Assembly: GCA_024227565.1 (NCBI GenBank)
Contig: JAAEUE010000137.1
Coordinates: 1-64,000 of the forward strand
From: Alphaproteobacteria bacterium
GTDB taxonomy: Bacteria > Pseudomonadota > Alphaproteobacteria > Rhizobiales > CAJQND01
DNA length: 64,000 bases
Direction of reading: 5' to 3'
Positions within the stretch are counted from its first letter, which is position 1; each line of letters starts with the position of its first letter. The position numbers were made by a program, and so were the translations under genes. Positions 1 through 7,827 of the stretch are shown in pieces. The notes under the pieces were generated by a model. The model worked only from the letters and a program-made list of their open reading frames with translations. It had not been told where the DNA came from and did no database searches.

Positions 1-228
1 CAGGGGAATGCGGGCATGCTCAAAAACAGTACCCACTTTCACGGTGAACTGTTTTCTGCACGAATAGCACTTCCACAGGCCGATCCGCGTTGACTTGCCT
101 TTCAGGCGGCTTGCACGCTCACATGTTCCACAATGAGGGCATTCAACACCATCCGGCCAGATGATGCTTTCTAGATACGCGAATGCTGCCTTTTCATTGT
201 GAAAGTGCTTTTTTGAGAGAATCGACAT
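1..228 (-). CDS. IS1595-family transposase, N-terminal 76 residues (partial)
   Basis: The frame opens at an ATG at 228 (MSILSKKHFHNEKAAFAYLE...) and continues without a stop to the window edge. It has the zinc-ribbon that opens IS1595/ISXO2-type transposases: WPDGVECPHCG, then about 25 residues later LWKCYSCRKQFTVKVGT, giving two CxxC pairs that would bind zinc. The DDE-like catalytic core lies beyond the window. Similar elements are common next to surface and accessory genes. I am confident of the family from the zinc ribbon and the phrase following it, but cannot say whether the gene is intact. Confidence 0.85.
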   Translation of the reverse strand, partial: MSILSKKHFHNEKAAFAYLESIIWPDGVECPHCGTCERASRLKGKSTRIGLWKCYSCRKQFTVKVGTVFEHARIPL

Positions 229-303
229 TGTCCTAAAGCCTTAGATTCGTTTGTTGAATCTAATATAGGGTATCGATTTGGGTTTGTAAAGTACACAATG
301 CCC
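1..303 (-). mobile_element. Left-edge fragment of an IS1595-type insertion sequence
   Basis: The element is read on the minus strand and runs off the window at base 1. Its outer end probably lies near 303: the minus strand there reads GGGCATTGTGTACTTTAC, which resembles the GGG-plus-TGTG ends I associate with IS1595-family inverted repeats (recalled, not checked). Between this end and the transposase start is a perfect 8-bp inverted repeat (241-248 with 256-263, 7-nt loop), perhaps regulatory for the transposase. Another short hairpin (301-316) straddles the presumed boundary. The other end and the target duplication are outside the window, so completeness cannot be judged. Confidence 0.65.
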
Positions 304-416
304 CACGGCAGTGGGGAACATATAGAGAACACATCAAACGGAGTCAAGGATTATTTTCATGTATTTATGCGTGTAAAGGGTTGTGGGTGCCCTGCCTGGC
401 AGGAGGTCGTCTTGGT

Positions 417-875
417 TCAATTGAAATTCTGTTTCCGCTTTACACCAGATTTCCGGGCCGATCTGCTGCCAACCTTTACGACACTCGCCGAGCCGCTCTG
501 GCCCTTGTACTTTACGAATGCCCTGGAGCGTTTCCACGTGACGTGGGCCCAGGCCTTTTGGAAATAGACTTTGAAGGAAACACCGCTGCCTCGCCGTTTG
601 AGACGATGCGCACCGAGCGGCGTGTGAACGACAAAGCCGTTGCCTTTCCAGGCAAGCGAAACGTTGAAGCTCTGATTGAACGAGCCGAATTTTCCATTCA
701 CTTTATAGATGTCGCCATGTTGCACCCATTTTGCGTAACCGGCACGGGCCCGTTTGGTTTTGGCGGTTGCAGTGGCTTTTGCACCAGGCTTGCTCTTTAC
801 GGCGGCAATGGACGGGGTGGCGATTGCGGACAACGCGAACAGCGCTGTCAAGGTGAGCAGGGTTTTCTTGAACAT
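417..875 (-). CDS. Small basic secreted protein of unknown function
   Basis: This 152-residue protein starts at the ATG at 875, which sits behind a strong AGGAGGAAG ribosome site; longer in-frame starts upstream lack one. The N-terminus (MFKKTLLTLTALFALSAIATPSIAA) is a classic Sec signal peptide with an A-x-A cleavage site near residue 25. The mature part is rich in Lys, Arg, Ala and Ser at both ends. Its middle is aromatic and glycine-rich (WVQHGDIYKVNGKFGSFNQ, then WKGNGFVVHTP), which suggests a compact beta domain in the envelope. No enzymatic motif is visible and I do not recognise the family. It stands alone between the insertion sequence and a divergent acyltransferase gene. Confidence 0.6.
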   Translation of the reverse strand: MFKKTLLTLTALFALSAIATPSIAAVKSKPGAKATATAKTKRARAGYAKWVQHGDIYKVNGKFGSFNQSFNVSLAWKGNGFVVHTPLGAHRLKRRGSGVSFKVYFQKAWAHVTWKRSRAFVKYKGQSGSASVVKVGSRSARKSGVKRKQNFN

Positions 876-1027
876 AGCGCTTCCTCCTGGGTGTTTGTTG
901 ATGGGCACGTTAGCCAAGCGCAACTGAAGGGACCCTGAAACGCGCGTTCACCAGCCATTCATTGAGACCAACGCCTTCAAATCTCTGGAGGCTTTGGGGC
1001 GGGAATCGATTATGACAGGTATAGGGT

Positions 1028-2188
1028 TTGAAGGCGGCCGCATCTGGAGGCTGCCAGCCTGAACAGCAGAAACAAAAACTGTTTCTCAAAGGTCTGCTCT
1101 TGCGCTCGTCAGGTGGTGAATACTACGTCGGATTGGACCACGTGCGGGCGCTGGCCGCCTTCTTGGTGTTCAACTGGCATTTCATGTACATCAACAAGGG
1201 GAACGTAACGCCCCTTGAGGGCACCTTCGACGTTTTCCTGTTTTCATTGTTTGCCGAAGGCCACACCGGTGTCTCCGTGTTTATGGTCTTAAGCGGCTAT
1301 CTGTTCGCCAAGATCACAAACAAGCAGGATTTGGACTACCCAAAATTCCTGCGCGCCCGCGCCCTTCGCTTGCTCCCCCTCCTCTTGGCCGTGGCCGCCA
1401 TCGTTGTTGCAAGAGACGTGGTCCAGGGCGGCGCTGCAGCTGGGTTGAATGCGTTGCGCGACATTGGCCAAGGTGTGTTGCTGCCCACATTGCCCAACGG
1501 GGGATGGTCCATTACCGTTGAGTTCCACTTCTATCTCCTGTTCCCACTGCTCGTTTTGTTGGAGCGCCGGTTTCGCGGGGCCGCGGCACTTGTTTTGGTG
1601 ATGGCCCTGGTGGGCCGGCTTTTGCTTTTTGTCTTTTCTGATACGGGCGCCTCGCTGCAATATATTGCGTACGGCACCATTTTTGGCCGTATCGATCAGT
1701 TCATCATTGGAATGCTGGTGGCCTATTACGGCCAGTTCTTTGCGCGCAAACATCTGATTGCAGCGATGGCGGCGTGTTGCGTTTTTGCGCTCTATCACGT
1801 GTTTGACCGGTGGGGAGGCCTGATTTCAAATGCCGGTCATCCCGAAGTATGGATCTATCTGCTGACCGTGGAGGGGCTTTGCTACGGGGTGCTCATCGGG
1901 TGGTATGACCGGTCATTCGCGTTTCACGATGTGGGTCTGAGTGGATTGATCGCCAAGGTTGGCGCCGCTTCTTATTCCATCTATCTGCTGCACGTTTTTG
2001 TTGTTTTTGGAGCGGCGCGGTTTGTGGACAGGCACTTGGTGGCGCTGGACACGTTTTACCTCGCGTTCCTCGCCAGCTTTGTGTGCTTTATGCCGGTCGC
2101 TTTTGCCGGGTGGCTGTCTTACAGGTATTTTGAGAGGTATTGGCTGCAGTTTCGCGTTCCCTATGTTGCGCCGGCCGGCCATCAGTAG
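1028..2188 (+). CDS. Acyltransferase-3 (OafA/NodX-type) membrane protein
   Basis: The 386-residue product has the layout of the acyltransferase-3 family: a short cytoplasmic N-terminus, the opening motif GLDHVRALAAFLVFNWHF carrying the conserved His, and roughly ten hydrophobic segments to the end. These enzymes move acyl groups from a cytoplasmic donor to sugars of O-antigen, exopolysaccharide or membrane glycans. The predicted start is a TTG at 1028; no convincing ATG precedes the conserved motif, so the exact start is uncertain. The gene is monocistronic and divergent from the secreted protein upstream. The substrate cannot be read from sequence, though the window holds two polysaccharide loci it could serve. 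Confidence 0.8.
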   Translation: MKAAASGGCQPEQQKQKLFLKGLLLRSSGGEYYVGLDHVRALAAFLVFNWHFMYINKGNVTPLEGTFDVFLFSLFAEGHTGVSVFMVLSGYLFAKITNKQDLDYPKFLRARALRLLPLLLAVAAIVVARDVVQGGAAAGLNALRDIGQGVLLPTLPNGGWSITVEFHFYLLFPLLVLLERRFRGAAALVLVMALVGRLLLFVFSDTGASLQYIAYGTIFGRIDQFIIGMLVAYYGQFFARKHLIAAMAACCVFALYHVFDRWGGLISNAGHPEVWIYLLTVEGLCYGVLIGWYDRSFAFHDVGLSGLIAKVGAASYSIYLLHVFVVFGAARFVDRHLVALDTFYLAFLASFVCFMPVAFAGWLSYRYFERYWLQFRVPYVAPAGHQ

Positions 2189-2280
2189 CGCGCGCCTCAT
2201 CACCGGTTCCTGATCAGAGTTTTATTTGACCCCCAATGTCGCACCGTGTCACTGACGCCAGAGCACCTTGGAAGGCAGAC

Positions 2281-2859
2281 ATGAGCACTGACGGAAGAAC
2301 CAAACTTGTGGCCCAAAGCCTCCTGATCGCCGCACTGGTCGCGGCATTGGCCTTGTGGACGCCTGGCCCATCTCAGCTTGCGGCAAAGGACCGGACGCTC
2401 GCTTCGGTCCACAGCAACGTGGTGAAAGAGTTCAACTCCGTCCGCCACATCAGCACGCAGAAGTTCAGCACACTTGAGCGCAGCAAGCTGGTGATTTTCG
2501 ATGTGCGTGAAGACGACGAATATGCGGTGAGCCATTTGAGCAGGGCCATCCGGGTTGACCCCGACATCGCGGCCGGTGAGTTCATGCGCAAGTACGCAGG
2601 TGAGATCGCCGGCAAGACCGTCATTGTCTATTGCTCCGTCGGCGTCCGCTCATCTGCCCTGGCCGAACGCATCTCGCCCGCCCTGAAGACGTCCGGTGAA
2701 AGCAAGGTCTACAATCTCACCGGCGGTATTTTTCAATGGCACAATGAAAAGCGCCCCTTGACGCGCGGGGCGCAATCGACACCATACGTGCACCCCTACA
2801 ACAGATCCTGGGGCCGCCTCATCACCGACGAGGCGCTTATCAGCTACACACCGCGATGA
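2281..2859 (+). CDS. Membrane-anchored rhodanese-like protein
   Basis: The 192-residue protein begins at the ATG at 2281, seven bases after GGAAGG; an in-frame ATG at 2236 lacks such a site. Residues 8-27 are a hydrophobic anchor or signal, so the rest probably lies in the periplasm. Residues 55-155 form a single rhodanese domain: VIFDVREDDEY near residue 71 and the active-site loop CSVGVRS with Cys118. Rhodaneses carry sulfur as a persulfide on this Cys. The six-residue loop after Cys is typical of sulfurtransferases rather than Cdc25-type phosphatases. The next gene starts only 23 bases downstream, so the two may be co-transcribed. Confidence 0.8.
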   Translation: MSTDGRTKLVAQSLLIAALVAALALWTPGPSQLAAKDRTLASVHSNVVKEFNSVRHISTQKFSTLERSKLVIFDVREDDEYAVSHLSRAIRVDPDIAAGEFMRKYAGEIAGKTVIVYCSVGVRSSALAERISPALKTSGESKVYNLTGGIFQWHNEKRPLTRGAQSTPYVHPYNRSWGRLITDEALISYTPR

Positions 2860-2882
2860 AGAGAGCCGGAGGGATTTCATAA

Positions 2883-3809
2883 GTGGCCACACATCACCTG
2901 GACGACAGCGTCACCCAGCCTTACTGGGACAATTCGGTTGAACCACGCTTGGTCATCGCGCCGGGCGACACCGTGGTGTTCGAGTGCCTGGACGCCTCAG
3001 GCCAATTGTCAAAAAATTCCTCGGTTGACGACTACCTCAATGTGGATCGCAGCATGATTCACGCCTTGAATGGATCAGTGTTCGTGGACGGGGCAGAACC
3101 CGGAGACGCGTTGCAAGTCGAGATCCTTGACATGCAACACAAAGGTTGGGGTTGGACCGCGTTCAAATCAGGGTTCGGCCTTCTGGCAGACGATTTCCCC
3201 GACGCGCATTTCCATATCTGGGAGCTGGAGGGTGAGGACTGCCACTTTGGGGTGGGCGACATCGTCGTGCCCTTTGAACCCATGCCCGGCTGCGTTGGCG
3301 TGGCGCTGGCTGAGGACGGACGGTTCAACACCATTCCGCCGCGGGCCAACGGCGGCAACGTGGACATTCGCGATTTGACGACGGGATCGACCTTCTGGCT
3401 GCCGGTGCTTGTGCCGGGCGCCCTCTTCTCAACCGGCGACTGCCACGCAGCCCAAGGCCAGGGCGAGGTGTGCGGCACCGGCATCGAGTGCCCGATGACC
3501 GTGACCATGCGGTTCGATGTGCGCAAGGACATGGCTGTGAAGGAGCTGCAATACCATCGCCCCAGTCCCATCTCCAAGGTGGACGGCGCCGGTTATCACG
3601 CCACCACGGCCCATGGCCCGGATCTGTTCGTGAACTCCCAGAATGCCATCCGCTATATGATCGAATGGCTGGTGAGCAGCCGGGGGTTGACCGCGGCGCA
3701 GGCCTATCTGTTGTGCAGCGCGGCGGCGAACCTGCATATCAGTGAGATCGTCGACCAGCCCAACTGGGTGGTTTCCGCGCATATGCCCCTGGCGGTGTTT
3801 CCCGCTTAG
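2883..3809 (+). CDS. Formamidase/acetamidase family amidohydrolase
   Basis: This 308-residue protein belongs to the FmdA/AmdA family, which hydrolyses small aliphatic amides such as formamide and acetamide to the acid plus ammonia. Supporting features are the N-terminal HHLDDSVTQPYWDNSVEPRL, the acidic DxLQVEILDM segment, the glycine-rich PRANGGNVDIRDL block, and the long FSTGDCHAAQGQGEV stretch that carries conserved His and acidic residues. The length is normal for bacterial members. The start is a GTG at 2883 behind GGAGGG. The neighbouring base importer and cytosine deaminase make a nitrogen-scavenging role plausible, but the substrate is not shown. Confidence 0.85.
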   Translation: MATHHLDDSVTQPYWDNSVEPRLVIAPGDTVVFECLDASGQLSKNSSVDDYLNVDRSMIHALNGSVFVDGAEPGDALQVEILDMQHKGWGWTAFKSGFGLLADDFPDAHFHIWELEGEDCHFGVGDIVVPFEPMPGCVGVALAEDGRFNTIPPRANGGNVDIRDLTTGSTFWLPVLVPGALFSTGDCHAAQGQGEVCGTGIECPMTVTMRFDVRKDMAVKELQYHRPSPISKVDGAGYHATTAHGPDLFVNSQNAIRYMIEWLVSSRGLTAAQAYLLCSAAANLHISEIVDQPNWVVSAHMPLAVFPA

Positions 3810-3823
3810 CGCCTGGTGTGCGC

Positions 3824-4279
3824 TCAGTCGATATCCTCAGCGATATCCTCGGCCCAGAGCTCCTGCTTTTCTGTGATGAAGCGCGTCATCAGGTCGATGC
3901 AGTTCTGGTCATCGGCCACGATCACTTCAACGCCGCGCTCGCGCAGGAACTCTTCGTTCCCGCCGAAAGTGGTGTTCTCGCCGACCACGACCCTGGGGAT
4001 GCCGAACTGGACGATGGTGCCGGAGCACATCATGCAAGGCGACAGGGAGGTATAGAGGGTCATTTTGCGGTAGGTTTTCTGGCGCCCTGCCTTGCGCAGG
4101 CAGTCCATCTCACCATGGGCGATCGGATCGCCGCCCTGAACGCGCTGATTGCGGCCCTGGGCGATGAGCTGATCGCCCTCCGCCAACACCGAGCCAATGG
4201 GGCAGCCGCCCTCATCAAAGCCATCCTTGGCTTCCTGATAGGCAAGCTGCAGGAATTTCTTGTCTGTCTCCGTCAGCAT
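3824..4279 (-). CDS. Cytosine deaminase of the yeast Fcy1 type
   Basis: The 151-residue protein has the zinc-dependent cytidine/deoxycytidylate deaminase core: HGE (in IAHGEMDC) supplies the zinc His and catalytic Glu, and SPCMMC supplies the two zinc Cys. Its resemblance to Saccharomyces Fcy1, as I recall that sequence, is unusually close: TLYTSLSPCMMCSG, then GIPRVVVGENTTF, then a C-terminal FI-E-----W-EDI. Fcy1 converts cytosine to uracil. The gene is last in a minus-strand operon, 13 bases after the second permease of a BMP-type importer, which suggests that imported bases are deaminated at once. A related base (guanine, isocytosine) remains possible. Confidence 0.8.
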   Translation of the reverse strand: MLTETDKKFLQLAYQEAKDGFDEGGCPIGSVLAEGDQLIAQGRNQRVQGGDPIAHGEMDCLRKAGRQKTYRKMTLYTSLSPCMMCSGTIVQFGIPRVVVGENTTFGGNEEFLRERGVEVIVADDQNCIDLMTRFITEKQELWAEDIAEDID

Positions 4280-4292
4280 CTCAGCTTCTCCT

Positions 4293-5240
4293 TCAAACCC
4301 GCTCGCCGCGCCGGAACGGCACTAGCAGCGCTTGGGGGTATTTGGTTTTATGGGCCATGAATATCATCGCCAGGATCGACATGACATAGGGCAGCATGAG
4401 GAAGAACTGGTAGGGGATGAAAGCGCCTGCGCTTTGCTGCGCGCGCACTTGCAGCGCCTCCAGCCCGGCAAACAGCAACGCGCCCAGAAGCGCCCTCCCC
4501 GGCTGCCATGAGGCGAAGATCACCAGCGCCACGCAGATCCATCCGCGCCCATTGATCATGCCGAAATAAAAGGCGTCGAACCAGGACATGGTGATGAACG
4601 CGCCGCCCACTGCCATGAACGCGCTGCCGACCATGACGGCGCCGGTGCGCACGGCCAGCACGTTGATGCCTTGGGCCTCGACCGCCACCGGGTTCTCGCC
4701 CGCCATGCGCACGGCCAGCCCCACAGGCGTGCGGAACAAGACGTACCAGACCGCGGGCACACACAGGATTGCCAGATAGGTGAGTGCCGACTGGCTGAAG
4801 AGCGCTTCACCCAACCATGGCAAGTCTGAGAGCCGCGGGATCGAAAGGCTTTGAAACGGCACAATTTTCGGCGGCGTTGTGGCGGATGGCAGCAGCATGC
4901 GGAAGACGAAATAGCTCAGCGAGGAGGCAAACAGCGTGATCCCGATGCCCGTCACGTGCTGCGACAGGCCGAGGTGAACGGTAAAGATGGCGTGCAACAG
5001 CCCGAACAAGGCCCCCATGCCGGCGGCAAACAACACACCGCCCCACAGGTCTCCGCCCTGATAGACCCACATCCAGCCCGACATGGCCCCGACGGTCATG
5101 ATCCCCTCGATGCCGAGGTTCAAGACACCGGCCCGCTCGCAGATCAATTCGCCCAGCGTGCCGAAGATCAACGGGCTCACAATGCGGATTGTGGCGGCCC
5201 AGAAGCCGGCGGTGAGCAGGATGTCGATAAGGTCGCTCAT
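4293..5240 (-). CDS. ABC transporter permease, BMP/nucleoside family (second permease)
   Basis: The 315-residue protein starts at the ATG at 5240 (MSDLIDILLTAGFWAATIRI), which overlaps the stop of the first permease by 4 bases. It has about eight to ten hydrophobic segments and the family block GELICERAGVLNLGIEGIMTVGA, typical of the BPD_transp_2 permeases that pair with BMP-type binding proteins (NupP/NupQ, YufP/YufQ, RbsC-like fold). The EGIM segment is the cytoplasmic loop that couples to the ATPase. It works with the other permease, the double ATPase and the binding protein encoded upstream. Likely cargo is a nucleoside, purine or pyrimidine. Confidence 0.87.
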   Translation of the reverse strand: MSDLIDILLTAGFWAATIRIVSPLIFGTLGELICERAGVLNLGIEGIMTVGAMSGWMWVYQGGDLWGGVLFAAGMGALFGLLHAIFTVHLGLSQHVTGIGITLFASSLSYFVFRMLLPSATTPPKIVPFQSLSIPRLSDLPWLGEALFSQSALTYLAILCVPAVWYVLFRTPVGLAVRMAGENPVAVEAQGINVLAVRTGAVMVGSAFMAVGGAFITMSWFDAFYFGMINGRGWICVALVIFASWQPGRALLGALLFAGLEALQVRAQQSAGAFIPYQFFLMLPYVMSILAMIFMAHKTKYPQALLVPFRRGERV

Positions 5241-6292
5241 GCCCGCAGCCGCACTTTGTATTGGCTGAACATGACGCTGCACAGAACCGCGAGAACGGAA
5301 ACGCCGACCAGGACATCGGCAATGTAGGTGGGGATGTTGATGGCCCGGCTCATGGCATCAGAGCCCACGTAGACCGCAGACAGGAAGATCGCCGCGGGGA
5401 CGACCGCAAGAGGATTGAGCTGCGCCAACATGGCAACGGCTATGCCGGTGTAGCCAAACCCCGGGGACAGATCGAGGGTCAGATAGCCCTTGAGCCCTGC
5501 TGTTTCGCTAACCCCTGCCATGCCGGCCAGGCCGCCGGAGATCATCGCCGTCATGATCACCGTGCGGTTGACCTTGATGCCGGAAAATTCAGCTGCCTTC
5601 GCATTGTTGCCCACCGCGCGGATTTCGTAGCCTTGGACCGTGAAGCGGATCATCACCCACATGAGCACCGCCATGGCGAGGGCCAGAATGAGGCCGGCAT
5701 GCAGGCGCCCTTTGGCCAGGAGGGGCGGCAGAACACCCTCATCAATGATGGAGGCCGCCTGGGGCCAGCCCAGGGACATGGGGTCCTTCCACGGGCCCTC
5801 GATCAGATAGCCGACCACAAGCAACACGATGAAATTGAGCAGAAGCGTTGTGACGACCTCGTCCACCTTGAGTTTGGTCTTCAAAAGCACCGGCACAAGA
5901 AGCAGCAAGCCCCCTGCCAGTGCGCCCATGATCACCAGGAAGGGGATCATCAGAAACGGCGGCAATGTCACCAACCCGGTTCCGAAAAAGGTGGCGGCAA
6001 GGGCGCCGGCATAGAGCTGGCCCTCAGCGCCGATGTTGTAGAACTTGGCGCGGAAGGCGATCGAGGCGGCAAGGCCGGTGAAGATGAGTGGAATGGAGCG
6101 CGTCAACGTCTCGTTGATGGCAAAGGCTGAGCCAAATGCGCCTTTGAACAACAGCCCGTAGGCGGTCAGGACGGAGCCGCCGGCCCAGGCGATCAGCACG
6201 GCGCAGAGCGCCATTGCAAACAGGATGGCCCAAACAGGCGCCAAGCCCGCGCGGAGGATGGAGACGGAAGGACGCGGTTCAATGATCATCAC
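5237..6292 (-). CDS. ABC transporter permease, BMP/nucleoside family (first permease)
   Basis: This 351-residue inner-membrane protein is the larger of the two permeases of the importer. It has a hydrophobic N-terminus (LAPVWAILFAMALCAVLIAWAGG), the family block FRAKFYNIGAEGQLYAGALAA, and VNRTVIMTAMISGGLAGMAGVSE in the C-terminal half. The start is a GTG at 6292 in a GTGA overlap with the ATPase stop; the ATG at 6289 directly after it is the alternative. Such 4-base overlaps on both sides argue for tight translational coupling and a fixed 1:1 permease pair. The length is normal for the YufP/NupB-type subunit. Confidence 0.87.
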   Translation of the reverse strand: MMIIEPRPSVSILRAGLAPVWAILFAMALCAVLIAWAGGSVLTAYGLLFKGAFGSAFAINETLTRSIPLIFTGLAASIAFRAKFYNIGAEGQLYAGALAATFFGTGLVTLPPFLMIPFLVIMGALAGGLLLLVPVLLKTKLKVDEVVTTLLLNFIVLLVVGYLIEGPWKDPMSLGWPQAASIIDEGVLPPLLAKGRLHAGLILALAMAVLMWVMIRFTVQGYEIRAVGNNAKAAEFSGIKVNRTVIMTAMISGGLAGMAGVSETAGLKGYLTLDLSPGFGYTGIAVAMLAQLNPLAVVPAAIFLSAVYVGSDAMSRAINIPTYIADVLVGVSVLAVLCSVMFSQYKVRLRA

Positions 6293-7809
6293 GCCACCTG
6301 CTGCTCGGCCGACTGGCCCGCCATCATCAAGCCAATTTCCGCGATTGTGCGCGAACCTGTCGGGAGGGCCTCGCTCAACCGGCCATGGGACATGACGGCC
6401 AACCGGTCGGTCAACGCCATCAACTCATCGAGATCCTCAGAAATCAGCAAAATCGCAGCGCCGCGTTTCCGGGCGTTCAACAGCTGGCTCTGCACATAGG
6501 CGATGGCCCCTTCATCCAACCCGCGCACCGGCTGGTTGGCGAGAATGAAGGACGGCTGGCCAGACAGCGCCCGGGCCAGGATGAGCTTTTGCATGTTCCC
6601 GCCGGACAATAGCTTGGTCTCGGCAAACGGCCCTTCACAGCGAATGTCGAATTCCTGAATTTGCTGCTCGGCGCGTGACACGCCGAAAGCCTTGTTGATG
6701 AACACCGCGCCGCGCGAAAGTTCAGGCGCGCGCAGGTCTTCTGAGGCGAGGTTCTCCCAGATCTCCATGTCACCAACCACGCCGCGGGCATGGCGGTCTT
6801 CAGGTATCCGGCCAACACCCGACGCCACTACATCGCGGGGGCTTCCCGCCGCCAAAGGCGCACCGTTGATTTTGACCGAACCGGAAAATCCACCGATCAA
6901 CCCGGACAGAACGTCGGCAAGCCTGCCCTGCCCGTTGCCGGCAACCCCTGCGATGCCCACAATCTCGTGCGCATGGATGGTGAGGGAAACATCATGCAAG
7001 GACGTTGCACCATCGCCCGGTGTGGACACCCCGCCAAGCTCCAGAATTGGTTTGCCCGCATCGAGCGGCACAAGCTCAGGCCGCTTGACCACTTGGCCCA
7101 CCATCAATTCGGCCAGTTTGGCACTGTCGGTCTCGCCGGTTGCGACAGTTCCCACCAGCGCCCCGCGCCGCAGAACCGCAACCCGGTCGCTGATGGCCAT
7201 GATTTCATGCAGCTTGTGCGAGATGAAAATCACCGCCAACCCGCTTTGGGAAACCGATTTAAGCGTTGCAAACAATCGCTCCGCCTCTTGCGGCGTCAGG
7301 ACGGCGGTTGGCTCGTCGAGAATGAGAATGCGGGCATCGCGGTAGAGCGCTTTCAGAATTTCCACGCGCTGCTGTTCACCGATGGAAAGGTCAGAGACTT
7401 GCGCATCCGGGTCAACCGCCAACCCATAGCTCTCAGCAAGGCTGACCAGTTTCTCCCGCGCGCCCTTATTGTCCTGGCGCCACGACCACAGGCTTTCTGT
7501 TCCAAGCGTGGTATTTTCCAGAACCGTGAGATTGCCGGCCAGGGTAAAGTGCTGATGCACCACGCCAACGCCCGCAGTGATGGCCGCTTGTGTAGAACCG
7601 GGCTCGAGCACGTTCCCGTCCACCAGAATCTCACCCTCATCGGCCTGATAGTGGCCGAAGAGGATGTTCATGAGGGTGGTTTTGCCTGCCCCGTTCTCAC
7701 CCAGAAGCGCAAGCACCTCGCCCTTGTCGAGGGTCAGCGAAACAGCATCATTGGCGGTGAGAGTTCCGAAGCGCTTGGTGACGCCCCGGAACTCCAGAAC
7801 GGGGTGCAT
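6289..7809 (-). CDS. Double-domain ABC ATPase of the nucleoside/BMP importer
   Basis: The 506-residue protein contains two tandem ATPase domains, as in YufO, NupA and RbsA. The first has a full Walker A (GENGAGKTT near residue 37), signature LSIGEQQRVEIL and Walker B ILILDEPTAVLTPQE. The second has a modified Walker A (GVAGNGQGR) and the signature LSGGNMQKLILARAL, with the D of Walker B replaced in LANQPVRGLD. A catalytically weak second site is normal in this family. The enzyme sits under the two permeases and powers uptake. The gap to the binding-protein gene is 18 bases. Confidence 0.9.
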   Translation of the reverse strand: MHPVLEFRGVTKRFGTLTANDAVSLTLDKGEVLALLGENGAGKTTLMNILFGHYQADEGEILVDGNVLEPGSTQAAITAGVGVVHQHFTLAGNLTVLENTTLGTESLWSWRQDNKGAREKLVSLAESYGLAVDPDAQVSDLSIGEQQRVEILKALYRDARILILDEPTAVLTPQEAERLFATLKSVSQSGLAVIFISHKLHEIMAISDRVAVLRRGALVGTVATGETDSAKLAELMVGQVVKRPELVPLDAGKPILELGGVSTPGDGATSLHDVSLTIHAHEIVGIAGVAGNGQGRLADVLSGLIGGFSGSVKINGAPLAAGSPRDVVASGVGRIPEDRHARGVVGDMEIWENLASEDLRAPELSRGAVFINKAFGVSRAEQQIQEFDIRCEGPFAETKLLSGGNMQKLILARALSGQPSFILANQPVRGLDEGAIAYVQSQLLNARKRGAAILLISEDLDELMALTDRLAVMSHGRLSEALPTGSRTIAEIGLMMAGQSAEQQVA

Positions 7810-7827
7810 GGTCAGTCCAACATGCAG

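Noticed and set aside
5261..6130. Plus-strand open frame (289 codons) opposite the first importer permease
   Set aside because: The composition is typical of an antisense frame of a membrane protein (charged, His- and Gln-rich) and there is no ribosome site; the permease is certain.
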